Origin: Nostoc sp. UHCC 0926
GTDB taxonomy: Bacteria > Cyanobacteriota > Cyanobacteriia > Cyanobacteriales > Nostocaceae
Assembly: GCF_028623165.1 (NCBI RefSeq)
Contig: NZ_CP117770.1
Location: 124,001-188,000 of the forward strand
Direction of reading: 5' to 3'
DNA length: 64,000 nt
A program made the position numbers and the translations under genes. Positions 16,950 through 26,468 of the stretch are shown here, one piece after another; the first letter of the stretch is position 1; each line of letters opens with the position of its first letter. A model generated the notes under the pieces. The model ran no database searches. It saw only the letters and a list, made by a program, of their open reading frames with translations, and was not told where the DNA came from.

Positions 16950-17701
16950 GGCAACGTCTCCAAACTTTGAGCAATCTGTTTGAGAATAGTGACAGATGGA
17001 TGCTTAAAATTATAAAGTGCTAACGGTATATGCTCTTGGGCTGCATCAGCAAAAGCTACGGATCGAGGAATAGCTGGATAAATGGTACCAATCTTAGATA
17101 GAAAATTAGTAATTGACTGTAAGCTTTGGGAGCCTTGTCCAGTTCGGTTATCGTACATGGTTGGAACTACTCCAGCAATCTGTAATTTTCGATTTGCCCG
17201 AGAACGGACACGCGCAATCGTTGTTAACAATAGTTCTGTTCCTTTTAGAGCTTTATATTCAGTTTGAATAGGAATGAGTACGTGTGTGGCTGCTACCAAG
17301 CTAATATAGCTAAGAATACCGAGACTTGGTGGACAATCAATTAAAATGAATTGGTATTGTGCGATAACTGGTTCAAGAGCCTCCTTTAGTCGAATATCTC
17401 GCATATCTGCGACAACAAGTTCTAATTCTGCGCCACTTAAGTTGATGTTCGCGGGGGCCATATCCATACCATGTATATTCTGATGAATTGGTAATGGTTC
17501 TTCTCCCAGAATAGCTTCATAAACTGTCTTACCTAGTTCAGATGGCTCTAATCCCATAAAAGTAGTTAGTGAAGCCTGGGGGTCCATATCCACTAATAAA
17601 ACGCTTTGCTGACTTTGAGCCAAATGGTAGCCTAAATTCATTGTCAGAGTAGTTTTGCTGACACCACCCGACTGATTAAAAACTGCAATGACTTTGCTCA
17701 T
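16946..17701 (-). CDS. parA: ParA-family partition ATPase
   Basis: The product has 251 residues and belongs to the short (type Ib) class without an N-terminal HTH. The deviant Walker A reads NQSGGVSKTT (9-18), so the catalytic K16 is present but the 'signature' lysine of KGGVGKT is Ser11. The Walker A' segment LLVDMDPQASLT and Walker B ILIDCPPSLG are typical. The gene overlaps parB by 4 bp. The 312-bp gap upstream (17702-18013) separates it from the rightward recD2 remnant and probably holds its promoter. Confidence 0.88.
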   Translation of the reverse strand: MSKVIAVFNQSGGVSKTTLTMNLGYHLAQSQQSVLLVDMDPQASLTTFMGLEPSELGKTVYEAILGEEPLPIHQNIHGMDMAPANINLSGAELELVVADMRDIRLKEALEPVIAQYQFILIDCPPSLGILSYISLVAATHVLIPIQTEYKALKGTELLLTTIARVRSRANRKLQIAGVVPTMYDNRTGQGSQSLQSITNFLSKIGTIYPAIPRSVAFADAAQEHIPLALYNFKHPSVTILKQIAQSLETLP

Positions 17702-18013
17702 TAACTAAACAGAAATAATAAAGACATCAACTTAACAATATCGGTATCAGTCACATACTGGCAAAAGAAACTTACATTCAGTAGACCGAACTTTAACATT
17801 TCAACTATGATTTTGCCCTTTCTATTATTATTGCTAACTTTTTCAGTCTCCAAGCAATGGTTTATCTGGTGTCAGCCCCACTGCCCCGGCTTTTAAGCTT
17901 GAACTAGGGTGAGTTTTCAATGACACTAATATTGAATATCTAATTTAGTATTTATGTACTAGAATAGCTAAACTCCCAGTATTATAATAATGTGCGGCAT
18001 CTGATCATAAGCA
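17702..18013. promoter_or_regulatory. Divergent intergenic region between parA and the recD2 remnant
   Basis: There is no gene here. A TCAGTAGACCGAA string (about 17780-17792), a TCTGGTGTCAGC string near 17867 and a TTCAATGACACTA string near 17918 recur in modified order in the 20.88-21.12 kb gap, so the two gaps are related. TTTAGTATTTATGTACTAGAAT near 17943 is AT-rich and could contain a promoter. The exact start sites are not resolvable by eye. Confidence 0.3.
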
Positions 18014-19705
18014 ATGTCCACTCCCCCTAATCTTTCCCCTCAACAAGTAAGCGCCTTTCCTCAACACGAAACAATCACCGGAGTCGTAGAACGCCTAACT
18101 TTTTACTCTGCTGAGTCAGGTTACACCGTGGCAAGACTGACTCGCCCACGTAGCACCGAACTCACAACAATCGTTGGCAGCTTTGCTAACATCCAGCCAG
18201 GGCAGACTTTACAGCTAATTGGTTTCTGGCGTGACCATCCACAATTTGGGCCACAGTTCCAAGTCATCAATTATCAAGAAACCAAACCAGCCACTCTCAC
18301 CGGAATTGAGAAATATTTAGGCAGTGGACTCATAAAAGGTGTTGGGCCAGTAACAGCCAAACGCATCGTATGATACGTCAACGTTTGGAAAATCCTGTTG
18401 GCACTGACATTGAGCGTGTGCGTGATTGGATTGACCGCTTTACAGCCAGCCGGAAAATCCAGCTTTCAGAACAGCAACGCCGAGCTGTAGAAACAGCAGC
18501 GTACTCCAAAATCATGATTCTCACTGGTGGCCCTGGCGTTGGAAAGACCTTCACAACTCACACCATTGTCAGCCTGTGGAAAGCAATGGGTAAATCCATA
18601 GCCTTATGTGCACCCACTGGACGGGCTGCTCAACGCTTAGGTGAAATGACTGGGCTGGAAGCCAAGACGATACATCGCTTGTTAGAATTTGACCCCCGCT
18701 CAATGGGCTTTAAGCGCGATAGCGAAAATCCTTTACCCCACACAGCAATTATCGCTGATGAAGCATCGATGCTTGATTTGTTTCTGGCTTACTCGTTGCT
18801 TAAAGCAGTATTGGCTGGCGCTTTACTGTTGTTGGTGGGTGATATTGACCAGTTACCATCTGTGGGGCCAGGTCAAATACTTGCTGATCTGATTAATTCT
18901 GGTCGTGTGCCAGTAGTGCGGTTGACCCAAGTATTCCGTCAAGCTAAAACTTGTGCAATTATCACTGCTGCTCACCAAATCAACAGGGGACAGTATCCCA
19001 CGATTGAACCAATTTCTGACAATCCTGTGTCTGACTGTATTTGGCACGGCGGTGGTCATCAGCCTGAACATGGTGTACAGGCAATCTGCGAGTTGATTAC
19101 CGATTTGATTCCACGCTTAGGTTTTAATCCTGCCACTGATGTCCAAGTGCTTTGCCCGATGACACGGGGAGTAATCGGGACTCGTAACCTGAACACAGTA
19201 TTGCAGCAGTTGATCAACCCACCCAGCCCCAACAAGGTGGAGATTAATAGAGGTGGGAATTTGTTACGCGAGGGCGATGTCTGCGACAAGCCGCTAAGAG
19301 CGTCTACGCATTATCCAGTTGACCAACGACTACAACCGCGAAGTCTTCAACGGTGACTTAGGAATTATCCTCACCATTGATACTGTCGAGCAGGAAGTTG
19401 CAGTGCAATATGGTGAGCGGACTGTGGTTTACGATTACGCTGACCTCAATGAAATTGCGCTAGCGTGGTGCGTGACTATTCATAAAAGTCAGGGGTCAGA
19501 ATATCCGGTGGTGATTCTGCCAATCTATATGCAGCATTATATGATGTTGACTCGGAACCTGTTTTACACTGGGCTTACCCGTGCCAAGAAGTTAGCGATC
19601 GTGGTTGGCGCAAAAAAAACGATATCTCTGGCGGTGCGCTCTACTGATGACCAACGGCGGTATACACGGTTACAGCAGAGGTTACTTCAGGCAGGACTGA
19701 ATTGA
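18014..19705 (+). pseudogene. RecD2-type helicase gene, broken by an internal deletion and a repeat insertion
   Basis: Three pieces of one helicase follow each other. Piece 1 (18014-18373) has the N-terminal OB-like region ending in the HhH entry GVGPVTAKRIV. Piece 2 (18370-19356, another frame) has Walker A GGPGVGKTF, Walker B IIADEASML, GDIDQLPSVGPGQ and VFRQA. Piece 3 (19319-19705, third frame) has LTNDYNREVFNGDLG, VTIHKSQGSEYPVV and YTGLTRAKK. RecD2 proteins normally have some 200 or more residues between pieces 1 and 2, so that part is deleted. Between pieces 2 and 3 a ~36-bp interspersed repeat shifts the frame. The gene cannot make an intact RecD2. Confidence 0.8.
19274..19311 (+). repeat. 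Short interspersed repeat inside recD2
   Basis: GCGATGTCTGCGACAAGCCG, followed by CTAAGAGCGTCTACGCA, is of the GCGATGCCTACGGC..GCGTCTACGC repeat type common in Nostocales. It sits exactly where RecD2 should read REGD(R)V.QLTNDYN, and after it the helicase continues in another frame. It is probably an insertion of a mobile short repeat. Confidence 0.6.
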
Positions 19706-19901
19706 TATGCTTTGGCTATTATAATAATTCGTAATTCGTAATTAAGTTTTGTGATGGGGATTTAGACCCCGACCCAAAACTTGCTTATTTTTTGAACTGC
19801 GGGATTTAAACCCACGGTACTCGGTTAAAAATAGAAAATTTTAATGAGCTATTTGATTTATACTTTTAAATCCCCTGGTTTAAAAAAGTCGAAAAGTTTG
19901 T

Positions 19902-20852
19902 ATGTCCAGCCTGAGTTCCGACATGGTTCGCATCTATTTGCAAGAAATTGGTCAGTATCCTTTATTAAAGCCAGAGGAAGAAATCGCTTATGGTAGACAG
20001 GTACAAGAAATGATTGCCATTGAGCAATCTAAAAATGAACTCACCCAACAGCTAGACCGTGAACCAACTTTGACTCAATTAGCTAATGCTGTCGAAAAAA
20101 CCGAAGCACAAGTCCGAGCAGCACTACACCTTGGCCAAAAAGCCAAACAAAAAATGGTAACAGCTAACCTGCGATTGGTAGTATCTGTTGCCAAGAAATA
20201 CTAGAACCGCAATTTGGAATTTCTAGATTTGATCCAAGAAGGAGCGATCGGTTTACAACGGGGTATAGAAAAGTTTGATCCCAACCGGGGCTATAAGCTA
20301 TCAACCTACGCCTACTGGTGGATTAGTCAAGCTATAACCAGAGCAATAGCAGAACAATCGCGCACTATTAGATTGCCTGTTCACCTCACTGAAATACTTA
20401 ATAAAATTAAAAAAGTGCAGCGAGAAAGCTTTCAAAAACTTGGTCGTCATGCTAGTGCTGAAGAAGTGGCTGCATCATTAAACATCAGCCCAGATAAGCT
20501 TCGAGAATATCTCAGTGCTTCTCGCACAGCCATCTCTTTGAATAAACAAGTCGGAGACGAGAAAGAGACAGAATTGGGCGAAATTTTAGCAGACGTTAGC
20601 GCTTCACCAGAAAAACTGCTCACCCAAGAACTTCTATCGCAAGACGTAGCTAAATTCTTAGAACCATTGACACCTATACAGCGTCAAGTGTTGACTTTAA
20701 GCTTTGGGCTAGAGAACGATCAGCATTTCAATCTCGCTCAGATTGGGCAACAGCTAAACCTCAGCCGAGAACGGATTCGTCAAATCCAGGTCAAAGCTAT
20801 AAGTATTCTCCGCCATCGACAAAACGACATGCAAGAGTATTTATTTGAATGA
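19902..20852 (+). pseudogene. Group-2-like sigma-70 factor gene with one in-frame TAG
   Basis: The frame from ATG 19902 gives sigma region 1.2 (MVRIYLQEIGQYPLL) and region 2.1 (ANLRLVVSVAKKY). A TAG at 20202-20204 follows, and then, in the same frame, [13 protein letters not shown] (2.2), [15 protein letters not shown] (2.3-2.4), region 3, and region 4 with [16 protein letters not shown]. Primary-family sigmas read AKKYQNRN here, so CAG (Gln) has become TAG. Without the stop the protein would be about 316 residues and complete. No other damage is visible. It may be a recent nonsense mutant, or the gene may be read through at low level. Confidence 0.85.
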
Positions 20853-20902
20853 ACCATTATGTAAAAATAAGTTGTACAAATTTCAGTAGACCGAAAAGTT
20901 TG

Positions 20903-21111
20903 GCGTAGCTGACACTAGGGTTAAGATAGGCGGAAAGCATTAGTGTATAAGCTTTTTAGCTATTGTTTTTAGATAAATCATCCAAGTCATGTTTGCTTCT
21001 TGTTAAACAAACCTGTAACAAAAGAATAAGGGCTTTAGTTTTGTCATTGGCATACTACAAACCTTGGTTTTAGGTAAATTTGTACTATTTTGCCCCTGGT
21101 GTCAGCTACGC
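20903..21111. repeat. Miniature element with 13-bp perfect inverted ends
   Basis: GCGTAGCTGACAC (20903-20915) and GTGTCAGCTACGC (21099-21111) are exact inverted repeats 183 bp apart. The interior is AT-rich and non-coding. It lies between the sigma factor and the second strawberry-notch gene. The size and structure fit a MITE-like element. No clear target duplication is seen. Nearby TCAGTAGACCGAA (20883-20895) also occurs upstream of recD2. Confidence 0.45.
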
Positions 21112-21134
21112 TATATCTGCCCCCTCTTGTTTGA

Positions 21135-21175
21135 GCGAAAAATAAGCTGATGTATTTACTTAGATACATCAGCTT
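21135..21175 (-). terminator. Intrinsic terminator of the second strawberry-notch gene
   Basis: AAGCTGATGTAT (21144-21155) and ATACATCAGCTT (21164-21175) form a 12-bp perfect stem with an 8-nt loop. On the minus strand it lies just after the stop codon at 21181 and is followed by ATTTTT, the expected U-tract. Confidence 0.7.
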
Positions 21176-21180
21176 TTAAC

Positions 21181-24100
21181 TTATCCCAAGATTTCAATCA
21201 CAGCCGCTAGAATAGCTGGTGCTTTGTCTGAAACTGGAATGAATACCCGCTTTTGCCAGTTGATGATCTCGGTGAAGCAACCCACAGCTAAGAGTCGCTC
21301 TGCCAGTGAGATAGCATTAACCAGTTCTATGCGAGCTTCATTAGCAACGAAAGAACGTCGCAAGGTTACACCACCTGGCAACTGCTGTGTATATCTCTCG
21401 TTGAGTACCAGTGAGACAAGTTCTTCTGGAGAAAGCACTTGGTTCCTTAGTCCAAGTTGTTCGCGCACGGTTTGAATGTCGTGAGCATTCACCACCCGAC
21501 CGAGAATCTTTTGTCCATCGCTGGTTTGTAGTCGGAATACTCGACTATTCTGCTGCGGCAAGATTTTCCAAATGGGCAACAAAATACCGGTGACTAAGTG
21601 CAGATAATCGGTTGTGAACTTGGGCAATGCGTCTACTTCAGTAGACCAAGCAGCAGCAAAGGTGTCAGCCGAAACCTGCCGCCAAGTGGAAGATTCCAAG
21701 TCTTGGACTGGTACGCGAGTTTCTTTCTGTGGGCGAATCAGCAAAACTCTTGGGACAACTCCACCCTCAGAGTCGAATAGACTATGCGTTGGAATTGTTA
21801 TCGCCGCACGACCTTTCTCATTCACCATGAATTGCCCTTGGTACTTGGCAGCAAACTCAACCATCTCTTGAGCCGTTCTGATGTTGTTCTTCTGAACTCG
21901 CTCAATTTTGAGGTAGTTGGTGACGCTACCTGTGGCAGGGTGGGTGTAGACAGCTGACTGGCTCTCAACAGTAAAGCGTTCAGCCCGGAGTGTCTCTACA
22001 CCCATCTCGTAGACCCCCGCCGCGATCGCTGCTTCAATCTGCTGGCTCAAGAGTAGTTCAAACCTCTCGAAAATGACGTTTTGCATATTGATGCGTAAAG
22101 CTAGTAGTCGATTGAGGAATTGACGTAGGGGTGGGAGGTCGATTTTCATGCCGCCTTCGTGGGAAGTGAGCGAGAGTCCTGTCATTTGCTCGAAAGTCCC
22201 CAAAGGCACTTGGGCAAACCGCCCTTGGAATATCTGCTTGAACAGTTCATACAGTGCATATTCGGCGTAGTTCGACTCAAGGTTATCTTTGTTTGAAAAT
22301 ATTCCGTTACCTCCAGTTTGCCTCTGTCCACGAGTGAGTGCGCCCAAGCTATCCAGCCTTCGGGCAATGGTTGAGATAAAGCGGCGTTCACCTATGACGT
22401 TAGTGGTTACAGGTCTGAACACGGGTGCAGATGCTTGGTTTGTGCGGTGCGATCGCCCAAGCCCTTGAATTGCGTTGTCTGCCCTCCAACCTGCTTCTAA
22501 AAGATAGTGCGATCGCCGCCGCCGATTCACAGCGTTGAGGTCAGCATGATAACTTCTGCCTGTCCCACCAGCGTCACTGAAGATGAGGATTTGCTTGTCA
22601 CCCTGCATAAATGCAGCAGTTTCAGCAATATTCGCCCCACTGCCCCGTGAATCAACGAACAAACGCCCCGAATCATCTTTTAACACCCGTTTGCTGCGAC
22701 CAGTTACTTCGGCAATTTGTTTGTGACCAAAGTGCCATAGCAATTGTTCTAATGCGCCAGGAATTGGATCAAGGCTAGCAAGTTTGTCTACTAAGGCATT
22801 TCTCAAAACTACGGCTTCTTGCGAAATAACTGGAGAGCCATCGGCATCAAAGACTGGCTCGGATCTTTCTTCTCCATCAACGCCTGAATGGATGGAATGG
22901 AGATGAATGGGGAAAGCACTCATCAGGTAATCCATAACGTATTCCCGTGGAGTTAGGTCAAGATTGAGATCCTTCCATTCCGAAGCCGGAACTTCATCAA
23001 GTCGTCGTTTCAAAAGTTCTTCATTAGTCGAAACTATTTGAATGACAACTGCAAGACCTTGGACTAAATCCTGCTCAATCGCTTTGATCAGGGTAGGGCA
23101 TTTCATCCCGGTCAGCAGATGGTTAAAGAATCTTTGCTTGTGCGACTCGAACTGAGACACCGCACTCATCTTTGCGGCACGGTTGTAAGTCTTGTCACCA
23201 GAGATATTACAAGCTTCCAGGGCTTTATCTAAATTATGGTGAATAACTTGAAAAGCATCAGAATAGCTGTTATAACTCCGTTCCTGCGTGGACGTTAACT
23301 CAATTTCGAGAGTCTGATACTCCACCCCCTCAAACGAGAGACTTCGCGCCAGATATAGTCCCAAAGCCTTGAGATCCCTGGCTACGACTTCCATCGCGGC
23401 GATACCACCGCCTTCAATGGATTCCACAAAATCCTCACGGGAGGTAAACGGGAAATCTCCAGTCTGCCAAAGCCCCAGACGATTTGCATAGGATAGGTTA
23501 GAAACCTTCGTCGCTCCAGTCGCCGATACGTATACAACCCGTGCCTGCGGTAATGCGTTTTGCAACCTCAGCCCAACAATGCCTTGCTGGGATGCTGCAA
23601 CCATACCGAGTTTACCCTCTTGCGCCATTGCATTGCCCATACTGTGGCATTCGTCGAAAGCGATGGCTCCCTCAAAGTCCTTACCTGCCCACTCAACGAT
23701 TTGCTTAAGCCGACTTTTGCCGTTCTTTTGAGAACGTAGAGTTGAGTACGTGCAGAACAGAATACCTTGGGTGAAAGGGATGGGGTCGCCAAGTTTTGTG
23801 TTACTGAGGTCAATAATGTCTTTTTCACTACCTCATAGCGCACACCAGTCTCTACGGGCATCTTCTATGAGTGCGGCACTTTTGGAAATCCAGATTGCTT
23901 TTTTTCGTTCCTGACACCAGTTGTCGAGGATGATTCCCGCACATTGTCTACCCTTACCGGCACCCGTCCCATCGCCAAGAAACCAGCCACGGCGAAATTT
24001 TACGGCATTTTCTTCGCCTTGAGCCGCTACAGTCACATTATCCCAAGAATCATCCACAATATAAGACCCAGACAGAAATTCACAGTGGGCAAAACCAGCG

Positions 24101-24993
24101 TAAATCACACTTTCAAGCTGTGCCTCTGACAACAAGCCTTGTGTGAGAATATTCCGTGGGAGATGCGGTTTATAAGTTGGTGCTGGTGGTGACACAAGTG
24201 CTAGGGCTGCACTTTCGCACAGTAGGGATGGATGAGGTAAAGCATCTTTAATTCGGATTCTTTGTGGGCGATATGTTTCGTATAGGGTGTCTTTCAAACC
24301 CTCACTAGTCGTCCACTCGATAATCTCATATTCCAACACTACTATGTCGTCTGGAAGAAAGGAAACAGTTTCTGGTTGTGCAACTGTAGTGCGTTTTGGC
24401 AATTGAACAACAATTGCCTTCGCAGCATGTTTGACTTCTTCTGAGCGCTCCCACGAAGATCGCAGTGGCAAATGCTCAATCAACGCTAGCAGTTCGGGCA
24501 AGTCCAAAGTTTCGGAAATACAGGGGATGTCGCCAGGATTATCAGCCGGAACCTTGTCGATCACTGTAATCCGAGTGTCGATCTGTGTACCATGTTTTGA
24601 GTAAACCTTGCCGTTAACCCCGACTGACATTAAAACTCGTGCTTTCTCTTGCCACCTAACCGCATATCTTCGGGCATAAGTAAGCGCCGCACCGAACTTT
24701 TGTGAGTCACTAATTTCAGGTAAAGGATAATTGCTGGTAATACTTTCTCCTGATTCATGATAAAGATGAGTCTGTAGTACGGTTTTACTTTCATAGAGTT
24801 CAGTGGTTTGAATTATGACTAATCCGTATTGACCCAATGCAGGGGTGACAGCAGCTAACACCGCATCTAATGTTGCATACTTTTTCTTGAAGTGAGGATT
24901 AGTACCGTCTTTTTGAATGGGGTTAAACTCTGCCTTTGCCTTGATTAAAGCTTTGATTAATTCTTGCATTGGTTGGCTCCAAATTCTTACCAA
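21181..24993 (-). pseudogene. ERF-strawberry-notch chimera with one in-frame TGA
   Basis: From ATG 24993 the first ~112 residues are an ERF-type single-strand-annealing domain (NPHFKKKYATLDAVL.., SQKFGAALTYARRYAV). This joins directly to the strawberry-notch frame (EKARVLMSVGVNGKVYSKHG), replacing the methyltransferase half found in the copy at 8182-12450. The helicase parts follow, with Walker A GDGTGAGKG, DECH, and GLGRSHRTNQA. A single TGA at 23833-23835 splits the frame after RRDWCAL, where the intact copy has Gly. Downstream sequence continues in the same frame to 21181 without further damage, so 1271 codons would be open but for this stop. It looks like a deletion fusion of two plasmid genes, later inactivated. 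The downstream part could restart at ATG 23640. Confidence 0.75.
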
Positions 24994-25247
24994 TCACTTT
25001 CGTTAAGATCACCGGACACTTTTTTGCTAGACTTAGCCTTATTTATCTGAAACTCTGAGGCTTTCAGCACAGGCATGGCGGCAAGTTTTACTGAAGCTTT
25101 GGCTTGGTGATAGAGGAATTGGGTTATTCCATCAGCGTCTTCTCCATCTTCTACTTGCGCCCATAAAGAACAACCCAGTTCCAATGATTCATAGTCGCCG
25201 AGATTAAATTTTCTGGAGTAACTAACAGATACAGTTGTGAATTTCAT
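24987..25247 (-). CDS. Small unknown protein next to the ERF gene
   Basis: The product has 86 residues with a beta-rich start (MKFTTVSVSYSRKFNLGDYE) and a basic, Ser/Lys-rich end. The stop overlaps the ATG of the ERF-containing gene by 7 bp, so the two were co-translated. Small proteins of this type often accompany ERF genes in phages and plasmids, but I cannot name the family. A role in homologous recombination is an inference from position. Confidence 0.55.
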   Translation of the reverse strand: MKFTTVSVSYSRKFNLGDYESLELGCSLWAQVEDGEDADGITQFLYHQAKASVKLAAMPVLKASEFQINKAKSSKKVSGDLNESDW

Positions 25248-25280
25248 TTTTTGGGATTTACTAAATTTTGGTTGTCAATC

Positions 25281-25502
25281 TTATTCATTAGTATCAATCA
25301 TCTCAATACTGAATATTTGACATAAATCTCCAGCTTTTACACCAATAATTCCAGTTTGAATTTCAGTAGATAATTCCTCGATAATTGAGTGAAAGCCAGG
25401 ATCTTGTTCATTGATTTCCACCTCAATTAAACCTGCATTATTCGATACAACAGTTGCCCAACTTGGTAAAGCTTGAGGAATACTCGTTGCATAAAGTTTC
25501 AT
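25281..25502 (-). CDS. Small unknown protein
   Basis: The product has 73 residues and is acidic, with a mixed alpha/beta pattern (GLIEVEINEQDPGFHSIIEE). Its ATG overlaps the stop of the upstream gene by 4 bp (ATGA), which indicates translational coupling. It is part of a leftward cluster from 26.9 to 21.2 kb. No motif is recognised. Confidence 0.5.
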   Translation of the reverse strand: MKLYATSIPQALPSWATVVSNNAGLIEVEINEQDPGFHSIIEELSTEIQTGIIGVKAGDLCQIFSIEMIDTNE

Positions 25503-25714
25503 ACTTCTGCATCCTGATTAAACTTGACCTCAACAACTTCTTCCAAACACTCTATCGCTTCACCCAAATAATGGAGGACATCGCCTATATGGGTTGCAGC
25601 TTCTGGATCAATCTTCTTGTCCGCAATCAACAAGAGCCAGTTTTCATCTTGAGCGATCGCCTGAATATTCACGTAACACGAGTTGAAAGCTTTCAGTATT
25701 TCTATTGTTTTCAT
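25499..25714 (-). CDS. Small unknown protein, coupled to the next gene
   Basis: The product has 71 residues, with an N-terminal beta/alpha stretch (FNSCYVNIQAIAQDENWLLL) and an acidic helical C-terminus. It starts at ATG 25714 and its stop overlaps the following start by 4 bp. A HIP1 palindrome lies inside the coding sequence. The function is unknown. The pairing suggests the two small proteins act together. Confidence 0.5.
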   Translation of the reverse strand: MKTIEILKAFNSCYVNIQAIAQDENWLLLIADKKIDPEAATHIGDVLHYLGEAIECLEEVVEVKFNQDAEV

Positions 25715-25806
25715 TGCTTTATCCGATGAGTTGTGTTGTTCTATTTGGATAAAATTTAAGTTTGCTCCTTCCTACACAGGTGGGATTGTCCTGCCCACCC
25801 GTTTCC

Positions 25807-26232
25807 TTAGACTGCAACCAAACCGCTAGTTTCTGGCGTTGGTACGTATTTCTTTAACCGCTCCCATTCTTCACTCGTCAGTGCATCAAATTCAATATCT
25901 AGCAACTCTTCTTCTGTAGCTGGTTTTTCTGTAGTTGCTGTTAATCTACCTGTGATCACCATGAAGTCGTTTAATCCCACTGCTGCATCCAGCGACTCGG
26001 CGTATCGAATCTTATCTACTGCGTTAGACCAGTGGGTGATGTGTTGAAATATCACCCCAATCATGGAATAACCTTTGTACACGCGATAAACTCTGGGGCA
26101 AGCTCCATTCACGTAAACCAGCTTGTAGGGAGGAATCTCTTGCACTTCTGCATTGGGGTCTGTTGGAGGGAGGAGAATTTTCTGTAGAGGATTATTTAAC
26201 TGGTCTTCTTGAAGAGAAAGTGTGGTAATCAT
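25807..26232 (-). CDS. Unknown plasmid protein
   Basis: The product has 141 residues. The N-terminal half contains a Tyr-rich segment (YKLVYVNGACPRVYRVYKGY), and the C-terminal half is acidic and ends in a helical region (TSEEWERLKKYVP). No signal peptide or membrane helix is present. It belongs to the leftward cluster of small genes near the ERF-like gene. A HIP1-type hairpin lies upstream at 26279-26309. Confidence 0.5.
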   Translation of the reverse strand: MITTLSLQEDQLNNPLQKILLPPTDPNAEVQEIPPYKLVYVNGACPRVYRVYKGYSMIGVIFQHITHWSNAVDKIRYAESLDAAVGLNDFMVITGRLTATTEKPATEEELLDIEFDALTSEEWERLKKYVPTPETSGLVAV

Positions 26233-26278
26233 ATTTCATGTGCCATGATGATTTCGATTGTCTAAATTTCGGTTGAAC

Positions 26279-26309
26279 GGCGATCGCAGTCTAAGCAACT
26301 GCAATCGCC
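26279..26309. repeat. HIP1-containing hairpin
   Basis: GGCGATCGCAGT (26279-26290) and ACTGCAATCGCC (26298-26309) pair over 12 bp with one mismatch and a 7-nt loop. It lies in the 236-bp gap between two leftward genes, which I otherwise find empty. It could slow or end transcription between them, but the run of Ts expected for an intrinsic terminator is weak. Confidence 0.45.
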
Positions 26310-26468
26310 TTTCTCACTTTCAGCAACTTACGCCGCTACTGCCGTTCGGACTCCCAACGACGCAATCACATCTTTTGCACTGCCACCAACCCGATTCACC
26401 CCGTACTGCCTCGGTCTTGCGTACCAGCCTTGGTCATTGCACCCGATGAAGCCGACCAAATGCCCATC

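Noticed and set aside
15990-18010. Search for parS-like 14-16-bp palindromes near parA-parB
   Set aside because: No clear repeated palindrome was found by eye; absence cannot be concluded without a scan.
20202-20204. TAG in the sigma factor read as pyrrolysine or another recoded residue
   Set aside because: No known recoding of TAG in cyanobacteria and no supporting gene; a CAG to TAG mutation is simpler.
23568-23861. 97-codon leftward frame across the stop of the strawberry-notch chimera
   Set aside because: It is an out-of-frame shadow; the true protein continues in the original frame after the TGA.
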